Assembly (NCBI GenBank): GCA_963573315.1
Contig: OY752140.1
Span: forward strand, 3,906,001-3,970,000
Source: Entomortierella parvispora
Lineage: Eukaryota; Mortierellomycota; Mortierellomycetes; Mortierellales; Mortierellaceae
Direction: 5' to 3'
Length of the DNA stretch: 64,000 nt
The translations under genes were made by a program, and so were the position numbers. The notes beneath the pieces were generated by a model, which was not told the origin of the DNA, did not search any database, and saw only the letters and a list, made by a program, of their open reading frames with translations. Position 1 is the stretch's first letter. The number at the start of each line of letters is the position of its first letter. This document shows, piece by piece, positions 54,417-64,000 of the stretch.

Positions 54417-57400
54417 ATGCACATCCACGGCCACACCACCGACAGTCAACCCGAGGCTGTGGACTCTGCCACTGGCGCCACGGAGGTTGAAGGTAAAGAA
54501 TTAAACAAGAGGGTGAACACACAACAATGTCCAGCAGGGAGAAAGAGAGAACAAGTAGTCTACCGGTATAGAAAAGAGAGACAGGCACAGCCCTGTCTGT
54601 CTTTTTTTGTGCCTGTGCCCAACCAGCCAACCAGCGCAACCAGCCCACAACACAGCCCGGCCCTGCTTGTGTGTGTCTGTCCTGTGTCTGTTGTCTGCAA
54701 GCAGGGTCTCTTTCTCATGCCTATTTCTTTTTTTTTTCTTCTTTTTTTTCTCCACCTGAATCAATCACTGAATCAATCATTCGTTCACTCATTCACTCTC
54801 TCACACTCTCTTTCACACTCTCGCTTCTCTTCTCGCATTCTTACCTTCCTTCCCTCCTTCCCTCCTTTCTTTCCCTCCCCACTCTCCTTTCACCTCACTT
54901 CCTCCTCCTCCTGCCCCCAACTGCTTCTTGTGCCGTTGTCCCATGCCTCTAGGCCGTCCAAAGTACGAGTCCCTTAGGCACTCCAACCACACAGACGATC
55001 CCGACAATGACCCCTCGCCCGTCTACTCCAGAGGTGCTGCCGCTTGGGCTAGTCTCGCCAGGACCGAATCTGATCAGTCTGCATCCTCCGACTTTGACCT
55101 CGGTCCTGTCCATGACCGCACAGGCCTGACCCACCACTTCTCACCGCCATCGCTTGACCAGTCGCAGGAGGATCTGCTCGGTGGCGCTGGCTCCTTTCTA
55201 CAGCCCCCAACTACGCCCACGCGGCGTAACCGCGGCTTTCATCACAACATCTCCTCCAATATCAGCATACATTCTTCTGCAAGGTCAACGCGGTCCTCGG
55301 TGCCGAGCACGCGGCTGGCGTCCGTAAAGGATGCTCTGGGCAGGGCCTCTACCAGAGTCATGAACCTGTCCGGATCTTCCTCTAAAAATAAGCTGAATTC
55401 TCCTGTGCCTTCCCCTCTGCCGTCCCCCCTGCCCGAGATCGCCTCTATATACTCCAACGCCGCAGCAGAGAGAGAAGATGATGACAGTGAGGATGAAGAC
55501 GTGGTCCGAGCGAGCCAGGTTATCGACGCACAGGGCAAGCCAGAAACGCTTGAAGGATCTTCGTCAACTATCGTGCCTCTGGAAGCACAGCCACCCTCAA
55601 TGCCGGTAGCCACTCAGCCGCCTCTAGAGGGCTACTCTCTCTTCATCTTTGGCCCCGACAATCGCCTTCGACTGCGCCTGAATGATCTGTTGAACAAGAC
55701 GTAGGTCAAGCTTCAGCATTATGCTACCGTATTCAAGAATGACTCTCTGATTGGCAATACGTCTAACTCATTCTATTCGAACGTTAGGTGGGTCGAGCTG
55801 TCACTCCTTATTCTGCTCATGCTCAATCTTATCTTCCTGGTCATAATGGTCTCGTCGCCAAAAGGGAGCGACACTATCTGGGGAGCACATTGGACCGATT
55901 ATGGACTGCTTGTAGTCTTTGTTCTTTACACGTAAGAAGACTATCTTCTGGACGACCTTTGCACATAGTGTATGCATGAACAAGGACTAACTCTCAATAT
56001 CTGTTTGATTTGGATCTGTGCTGCCAGACTCGAACTCGGTTCAAGGATCATCGTCTCTGGACTGATATTTTTCCCAGAGGATGGAGAGAAAATCCGCAAG
56101 TACTTTGGAAAGAGGCAAAGGACAGATAACTTGCATGATACCAATCCTACCATCCTCCGCAAGTCGCCCAATGCTGTCAGACGAGAAACCATGCTTGCAC
56201 CCTCGTCAACAATGGCCCGCGCTCATCATACAACTCCAACATCCACATTCAAACCTACTCACAAAGCAACGTCATCTTTGACAATGAGTCCGATGGAGCA
56301 GGTAGCTCCCATGCAGACCACTGCGACTACCAGGGCCACAACAATTATCGATTTCGCTGTGGGTCGACACACAACCATGACCCAGTTCATCCCGACCTAC
56401 ATGGACCCACTTATTGCATACAGACCGCAATTCATTGCTCCGACAAAGACTCAAATACCTTTTTTGCGACACACATTCAACCGCATTGACTTTCTCGCCG
56501 TTCTCTGCTACTGGATCGACTTTTGTCTGATGATGGCGGGCGTTCAGCATGTGTACTTTTTCAAGACGATCGCGGCGATGCGGACGCTTCGTTTATTGAA
56601 TATCACTGCAGGATCAGCTACAATTCTGCACTCTCTCAAAATGAGTGCACCCCTCCTTGTCAACATTGCTCTGTTCATTGCATTTTTTTTCATCATTTTC
56701 AGGCAAGTATTTTGAACCTGTGCCTGTGTGCTGTGGGCGGACCAAATGATATATCACGCTCGTCACTTACACGCAATCATCTTTATCACTGTCAATAGCA
56801 TCATTGGAGTTCAGGCATTCAAAGGATCGTTCTCTAGACGTTGCGTGTTGGCGACGAATGAAACAGTGGTTGTGGAAAATCAGTACTGTGGAGGATATTA
56901 CAATCTGACGGATCCGGCGCGTGAATCATCTTATATCCAAAAGGACGGAGAAACGAGTCCCACAAGCCCAAAAGGCCTCATTTGTGCTCATGGCTATATC
57001 TGCAAGGTAAGTTGCCTCCGATCAGTAGTACAAGGAGACCAGCCACCAGCCAAAGCATGGAGACGTCTTTTCTAACAGGGAGAATTGGTTTGATAACGGT
57101 TAGGATACGGGAGTGAATCTCGATGGCGCCATCTCATTCGACGCCATTTACTCCGCCATGGTTCCGGTCTACGTTCTCATGACTGGACAGACGTGGACAG
57201 ATCTCATGTACGATATTATGGATGCAGAGTATAGCTGGTCATCCATCTACTTTGTGCTGGTCGTCATGGTGATGAACTTTTGGATCTTGAACCTGTTTAT
57301 TGCCGTCATCAATGAGATGTTTGCCAAGATCAGAGATGACTCGGCACAGAATTCAGCATTTACTTCTGATAGCAAGGACAGGTTGGTTTCGTTAAACTGT

Positions 57401-60400
57401 AGAAAGATTGTATGACGCAAGAAAAGAATGCTGATGCTGACGGTGTGATAACAACCTTGCATCATATAGTGCCAACAAGAACGCCATCCTGAATGACAGT
57501 GTCAACAATTTCACATTTACGGGCAACAACATTTTCAGCAGAAGGAAGGCCTGGGTTGAGAGTCTAGAGTTTGTCTGGGTTCTTGCGGTTGTTGCTGATC
57601 TGGTCTTCCAGTGTCTACCTCGTTATAATTCCCCACCAAGCAAATTGGAACTTATCGGTAAGAGGAAGAGACGGAAAAAAGGAATAACTTGACATGTAGC
57701 GAGGGATCGGCGTCTCATATTCTATCTTTCTCATTCTTTTAGATCGTGCAGAGCTTTGGTTCACTGTAGCATTTGCTGTTGATATTATCATTCGCTTCTT
57801 GGTTTGCTTGCCCCAAGCTGGCGAGTTCTTTGACAGCAAGAAGAATCTCGTAGATCTCACCTTGGCGATCACGACTTTGATCATTCAAATCCCATATGTC
57901 CATCACAGCCATGTCTACGTCTACTTAACCGTGTTTCAAGTGGTGAGGATATACCGTGTCATCATCTATGTCGAGCGTCTTCGATCCCTTATTGTAAGTA
58001 GAGAGCGGTGTCTATACTTATGACTGGTAGATGGACAATGGAGTGTTGTAACTGACCTATCGTGGCCATTCTCTGACGGTTTATAGCAACGAGTCGTTGG
58101 AAGTTGGATCGGTCTGCTAAACTTGATCTTCTTCATTGCCATGTTCCTTGTGGTGGTGTCCGTGATGGCGGGCATTCTCTTCCGCGAAATTGTTGATCCC
58201 TCTTCGTCCAGCATGAACTTTTCAGACTTTTATGTCAGTTATCTGGCCATGTACCAGGTATGTGCCTTGCCTTATAAAAACGTGTTGGATATCGAGAGAT
58301 GAAAAGTATTCTAACCCACTTTTTTGTATTCTTGGTAGCTCTTTTCTGGAGAAAACTGGACAGATATTCTATACAATGTGATCATGGCCGAAATTCCCTG
58401 GGGCCAGGTTGTTGTTGCTACCGTTTTTATCATTGCCTTCTACAGTTTTGCCAATTGTAAGTATACCGGTAACGCTGCAGGTTGTTGAAGGTCCTATCAT
58501 TTAACCTTTTACTCCTACTCCTTTTTTTGCTAGTCGTGTTGGTGAACATGCTCATTGCCATCATCATGGAGAACTTTGAGGGTGGAGCAGAAGGCGCAAA
58601 ACACACACAGCAGATTCTGGATTTTGCGGCAACGTCAGGATATACCAAGGAAGAAGAGCGAAAGTATGTGCTCTACTTGACCAAATACCTCAAGCCTTAC
58701 CCAAAGTCTATTGGCGTGGATATTGTCCAAACGGGATGGATCCACAAGATGCGTAAAGGACTCGCCCGAGAATTCTTGCTTGGTGATAATGAGCTGTTTC
58801 ATGGCGTAGAAAAGGACCCGATCCTGAAGACAAATCCCAAGGCTGATCAACATCACCGAAGAGAGTCAAGTCTCCTGGATGGGTTCAGTCATGCCCCTCA
58901 GGCGGCGGGCCCCCTAAATCAAGAAGGGGACGACAATGAGCATTTCAGAAAGTTGTATTCGGCCCAGGCCCCAGCACGGGAAAGCATGGAGGACACAAGG
59001 ATCAAAGAGGAACCATTCTTCTCACCAGAAGCATTCAAACATCGGTCCTTGTTTATATTCGGTCCAGAGAACAAGTTCAGACGGTTCCTTCAGCGATTTG
59101 TGACCCCCGGGCGAGGTTTCCGCTATGAAGGCGCTCGGGAGAACGTTTTGCTGAGTCGGCCCTTTAATCTGTTCATCACATTGGCCATCATGGCATGTGT
59201 GGTCGTTGCCGCTATAACCAGTCCGGTCTGGAGGCTGCACCAGTTCAGTCTCCCAGAGGATCAGCAATCGATTATCATCCGCATCTCAGACTATGTATTC
59301 CCTGCCTTTTTCACGGTCGAATTCTTTATCCGAGTGATTGCCGATGGCTTCATCTTCACACCAGACGCCTACTTGAAGACCCTCTGGAACCAGATCGATT
59401 TTTTCGTGTTGCTCACCCTCTACGCTCCCCTTGTCGCCAACATCACAAGTTCACAGGGCGTTTCTCGATTCTTTCGCTCTCTCAAGGCTCTACGAGCACT
59501 CCGACTTATCAATCAGTCAGCATACATCAAAGGAACCTTCCATGCGGTGTTGGTCGCAGGATTTCCCCAGCTCCTGGACGCCACCATGTTGTCGATAGCG
59601 TTGATTATCCCTTTTGCGATTTACGGCATGCGACTCTTTTCTGGACTGTTTTTCAAATGCAACGACGCAAGTTCCGACATCAACTCTATCAACGACTGCA
59701 CGGGTACATTTGTCAGTTCAGACACCAATGTCTTGATGCCACGTGTGTGGGCAAATCCGCATGTATACAGTTTCGACAATTTTGGAGCGTCATTCCTCAT
59801 CCTCTTTGAGATTGTATCGCAGGAGGGCTGGATTGGCGTCATGGACACCGCTCGAAATGTGGTCGGCCTTGGACTTCAACCGAACCAGGACGCGTCTCGA
59901 TACAACGGTATCTTCTTTGTGCTGTTCAACCTGGCGGGTGGTTACTTTGTGTCAGCCCTGTTTGTGGCTATTGTGATTGAAAACTACACAAAGCGAACGG
60001 GAACGGCCTTCATGACGGCCAATCAACGACGATGGATGGATTTGAAAAAGCTGCTAGGCGGTATCAAGATGAGCAAGGCCAGATCAAAGGCTCCAGCAAA
60101 CCCGATCCGAGGGTTCTTTTTCAAAGTGGCGTCGCCCAAGAAGGGCTGGTTTACGCGCTTCCTGACGGTTGTGACGATCGCGAACGGAATTGTGCTCGCG
60201 ACTGAACATGTGGACTCTGGTGATTGGGAAGGAGTGAAGAACTGGGTATTCCTGGCCATTCTTTCTGTGTATATGATGGAGATTGTCTTCAAGATTGGAG
60301 GCTTGGGCTGGACTGGATTCCGCAAGAACCGCTGGAACATCTACAACAGTACCGTTTCGATCTGTGCGATCTTGATTACCATCGCCTTTCTCTGTGGATC

Positions 60401-62658
60401 TTCATGGCAACCCCTGATCCAGACCCAAAAGCTATTCTTGACGGCCATTCTCTTCCGACTCGTGCAACGCAGTGACAGTCTGAATCAACTGTTCATGACC
60501 ATGGCGTAAGGATATCTGTTGGATGTGGATGGTGTGAGTTTGAAAAGGTGCGTATATTAACATGTGTATACCTTTCCTTTCTGATGTTGCGACCCATAGG
60601 GCGAGTATTGGATCGATCTCGAGTTTGTTGGGCGTGTGGCTCGTCGTCTTTGCAGTTTATGGTATCATGTTTGTCGAGATTTTTGGACTGACCTCCTACG
60701 GACCCAACGGCGGCGACCATGTCAACTTCAGAAATATCGGCTTATCATTGCTGATGATGGCGAGAATGTCTACTGGGTAAGTGGGGTTGTATCGATTCAG
60801 ACTCTTATCCGTACTCACTGTTCATACCCAGACGACTAATATTCGCTCTGCACTATTTTGCCACTGTTTTGACGTTCGTAGAGAGGGATGGAATGACCTG
60901 ATGCACGACTTTGCAGTCGAGCGACCCAACTGTGTGAATGAACCCGAGAACTATCTCTTGTCTGATTGTGGATCGACGGCTTGGGCCTACACGCTCTTTA
61001 TCAGCTTCAACATCATTTCGATGTACATCTTTACCAACATGTTCATTGTGGTAGTGATGCACAACTTTTCGTATGTATACCAAATCGCTCCAGGATTCTC
61101 GCTGATTACAAGAGAAGAGATTCGTCGATACAAGCGTCATTGGGCCGAGGTAGATCACGAGAACACTGGTTATATTCAAGAGGAAGATTTAACCAAGTTC
61201 TTGATGGTAAGTGCACCATGTTTTCAAAAAGGTCGTGTTAATATTTTTTAAAGCATATTAATCCTTTGTACCCTTTTTGTTTTGTTAATACTAGAAACTG
61301 AGGGGGGTGTTCGATATGCGTATTTACAACGAGGAGCATTCGATTGTGAAGCTCCAGTCAAAGCTCGAGACAGTGAAACCCAACGCCGTCAAACTCTCGG
61401 CCAAGGATCTGGAAAAGAACAGTGCGACCAACACCACCAAAAAGATCCTGATGTTGAACGAGACCAGCCGTCGATCGACCATGAACCGGGAGGAATATCA
61501 AAAAGACCTGACCACAGGCGCTCCCGGAAGTGGAACCAGAAGGGTGGAACATCGACCCAATATCGCATATAAAATTCATCAGGATTACAATCTGGCGGCT
61601 TTTAATTCCGCGATCGCCAATTTGGATGCGAAGGAGGTGGAGCGTCGACGCAAGATTTACAACTTTTTGTACACAGAGGCCGTGATGTCGATGGAGCCGA
61701 TTCCGGGCTCTGCCAACAAGAAGAAGGGTCTGTTGCATTGGCGGGCACCCAGTTTTGGACCGTCGGCGGCGGCGAACCGCAGGGCAGGGACCTTTGAGAT
61801 GCAGGAGATGGGAAACGAAGGATCTGCCGAGGTCCAGATGGGAATCTCGTTCCAAAAGATGCTGATCATTATGGCTCATTACAAGCTGATTGAGGATGAT
61901 CAGTGCCTTTCGATCGGGGATTTGCTCCGCCACCGTCAAAAGATGGATCGGATCCACGCACGCGTGAACGCGATGAATGTCCAAAGAGTGCTGTTGAAGG
62001 TGATTCTTCGACAGAGATTCCTGAAGCACTACCGGGCTGTCCAGCGGATCCAGGAACTTGCGACAGAGGGCGAGGAGGCGCGTGAGCTAGAGACGGCTCA
62101 TTCAAGTCGGGATTCGGTCTCGACGGATCAAACGGCGTCTACACACAGGAAACATGAACGGGTTCATACGGAAGAATCTGAGGGCGCCGGTGTTGTGGGA
62201 GGACAAAGACAAGAAGGAGGCGCTGGAGCGAGTCCCGCTGGTGCCAGGAGTAGGAAGAATGTGGTGATTATCGAGCCTGGGAAAACGGCCTTGGAAGATG
62301 ACGAGTCTATCGACCCTGAGCAAGCAGGAGCTATGATCGACAGTCTGCGATCTGAATGGCGCAGTAAGTTGTCGTTGAATCTTGTCATTTTTTTGTCTCT
62401 TGTTATCTGGTATTGAATGTCAATATTCATATCGTCTTTTTGCCTGCACTCTTTTTAGCATTCATCTCTAGTCATGACTTGACATCGATCAGCACCGAAT
62501 TAGGGTTCCCTATGGAGGAGCGAGGAACGCGGACGCTGGCAGAATTCGAATCTGTCGACTTGAATGCAAGCTCGGATTCAGGCCCGCGTGCTGCTGCAGG
62601 AACCCGCCATCCTGATGATATTCGCAGACAGGATGTCCCTGGATTAGATTACCTGTAA
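54417..62658 (+). CDS. CCH1: Cch1 voltage-gated calcium channel alpha subunit
   Basis: Pore subunit of the fungal high-affinity plasma-membrane Ca2+ influx system (works with Mid1). Fifteen exons: 54417-54492, 54953-55700, 55788-55931, 56028-56702, 56799-57006, 57104-57381, 57470-57657, 57743-57993, 58087-58257, 58339-58456, 58534-60505, 60600-60776, 60882-61206, 61295-62363 and 62459-62658, giving 2,199 aa. Four six-helix repeats are visible. Pore loops are GQTWTDLMYD (Gln646), FSGENWTD (Glu918), SQEGWIG (Glu1383) and STGEGWNDLMHD (Glu1670), so the filter reads Q-E-E-E. An EF-hand-like loop, DHENTGYIQEED (from Asp1760), follows repeat IV. The N-terminus is long and cytosolic. Intron 4 uses a GC donor (GCAAGT). 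The first exon is short and its start is less certain than the rest. Confidence 0.96.
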
Positions 62659-62690
62659 AACAAACAAAATACCCTCACCCGATATAGTCG

Positions 62691-62754
62691 TCATCATCAT
62701 CATCATCATCAACATTATCATCATTATCATCATCATCATCATTTTCATCATCAT
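62691..62754 (+). repeat. CAT/ATC trinucleotide repeat in the CCH1 3' flank
   Basis: About 64 bp of (CAT)n with a few interruptions, starting 33 bp after the CCH1 stop codon. Confidence 0.9.
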
Positions 62755-62909
62755 GCCTCCTCCTCCGTCAAGTATGCTCTGGAGGGGGAGCACATTGTAT
62801 CTATCACATTTACGTATCTCTCTTGGCAAAAAAAGAACCTTTTTTCTTCATACTTTCTCTATCCTGTCATGTCTGCATTCACGTCTCTCGACCCACCCAA
62901 GTAGGTGCC

Positions 62910-63969
62910 ATGTCACCTGTCACGCAACGCCGCAAACGGGCTAAAAAAAGACGACGGCGTGTGTTTACGAGAGAATCCGCAATGAAAAAGAGGGGTTTCT
63001 CTCTTCCTCTTCTCTCTCTCCTTCATCAACATTGGCAACAGCGACAACAGCATCAATTACAAGGACAGTCTATTTCCCTCCCTGCTTCCTCAAAGCCGTT
63101 GGCATCTCCGCCATCGCCCCCCAAATACAATCGTGAACAGGCCACAGGTTTAGGACCGTATCTCGTCAGCCAGGACCCGCCTCATTTCCTAAGCGCAGTG
63201 TCGGTCTCGGATATCCCAGAGATGGTCCGGATTCTGAATCTGGATGATTTTGTCTTTCGAAACTCGGCCTATTTCAAGTTTCCGTATCCAGAAGACTTGG
63301 CCAGGGCTCATGTCGCTCGAGCAGATCGTGTGATTGAGACCCGGGGTGTGAACGCTCATTGGGCCATGCGAACGAGTCCTGAAGGCAAGATTATAGGATG
63401 GTTGAGTCTTCATCCCGTCAAACCAACACCCTGTTCGATGTCAACAACAACAACAATGGCCGATGTCTTGGAGGCTGCTCTTCTTCCAAATAACAAGTCT
63501 ACTCCAGCTCCTGAAAACGACACAGAGCCGAAAATTGGATCAGAGCTGAATTTGAAGCTGGGTCGAATAGGGTATTGGGTCAGTCCCGAGTACCGGAACC
63601 AAGTCCCCGTCAGCCATGATTGAAAATAAAGTAACCAGCCTCTTCCCTGCCCACACATCCACGACAAATAAAATGTCTGTTTCTTCTTCTGTAAATCCCT
63701 TCAGAAAGCATAGACCACTCAGCTTCCACCTCTCCCACGTTGGGCTACTTCAGATATTCGACAGCTGCGTTTTATTTCTTGATTTTGCAGTGAATGTAAA
63801 TGTACAACCCATGGCGCTTGCTTTCTTTCTTTTCTTTCAATCATCGCCACCACTCTCTCCTTCTTCAAGGCAAGAGTCCGTCGATGCGTACATGGAAGGC
63901 GAATACGAAGGCTCTGACATTGTTGGATTAGTAAGAGCTGAAGGAAACCCAAATGCAGCGCCTACATAG
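62910..63969 (+). CDS. GNAT (RimJ-type) N-acetyltransferase, 3' exon structure unresolved
   Basis: Acetyl-CoA-dependent acetyltransferase fold. An open frame from ATG 62910 runs to about 63602, with a very basic N-terminus (RRKRAKKRRRR), then GPYLVSQDPPHFLSAVSVSDIPEMVRILN, HWAMRTSPEGKIIGWLSLH (strands 2-3) and GRIGYWVSPEYRNQ (strand 4 and the start of the acetyl-CoA loop). The frame stops soon after NQ, so an intron must begin near 63602. A separate frame ending at 63969 encodes DAYMEGEYEGSDIVGLVRAE, which resembles the last strand of RimJ-type GNATs and is probably the final exon. I could not find a set of junctions supplying the missing middle, so the end is tentative. A later start at 62982 (MKKRGFSL) is possible. 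Confidence 0.6.
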
Positions 63970-64000
63970 TTCAGTAGGCTAGATTCGCGAAGCCCAACGT

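Overview
The window is nuclear DNA from a filamentous fungus, most likely an early-diverging Mucoromycota/Mortierellomycota species. Genes are intron-rich, with short introns (mostly 60-140 nt), GTAAGT-like donors and CTAAC branch points close to the acceptor. It encodes eukaryotic housekeeping proteins (a nuclear-pore subunit, the second-largest RNA polymerase I subunit, mevalonate kinase, folylpolyglutamate synthase) beside fungal proteins (a velvet factor, Spa2, the Cch1 calcium channel). The lineage is inferred from gene content and gene structure; no rRNA marker is present. I see no tRNA, rRNA, transposase, reverse transcriptase or CRISPR array.

Nineteen protein-coding genes are supported. 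All but one were modelled exon by exon; exon phases agree throughout, and each complete model ends in an in-frame stop. 1-14.3 kb: NIC96 (-, runs off the left edge), a beta-TrCP-like F-box/WD40 protein (+), a ZFAND2/AIRAP-like AN1 zinc-finger protein ending in a CaaX box (-), a RidA-family deaminase (+), a membrane-anchored sulfotransferase-like protein (+), 6-phosphofructo-2-kinase/fructose-2,6-bisphosphatase (+), and a small basic, possibly mitoribosomal, protein (-). 14.3-21.2 kb: about 4 kb without genes, holding a perfect 19-bp hairpin, then a Crz1-like C2H2 factor (+) whose start codon is split by an intron. 22-36 kb: five genes, of which four (ERG12, a large chromodomain/C2H2/coiled-coil protein, folylpolyglutamate synthase and RPA135) lie in a row on the minus strand, followed by a divergent FkbM/METTL24-like methyltransferase (+). 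38-46 kb: a velvet factor and SPA2 (both +). 47-64 kb: a second Crz1-type C2H2 factor (-), a tyrosine phosphatase (-), the 2,199-residue channel CCH1 (+), and a GNAT acetyltransferase (+) whose 3' exons I could not resolve.

The genes do not form one obvious pathway cluster. Functional links worth noting are a calcium theme (CCH1 plus two Crz1-type zinc-finger factors) and a growth/metabolism theme (Pol I, folate, mevalonate, fructose-2,6-bisphosphate). Five divergent gene pairs share upstream regions: NIC96/F-box, AN1/RidA, the small basic protein/Crz1-like factor, RPA135/methyltransferase and phosphatase/CCH1. Regulatory genes (the two zinc-finger factors and velvet) have the longest gene-free upstream regions, 2-4 kb.
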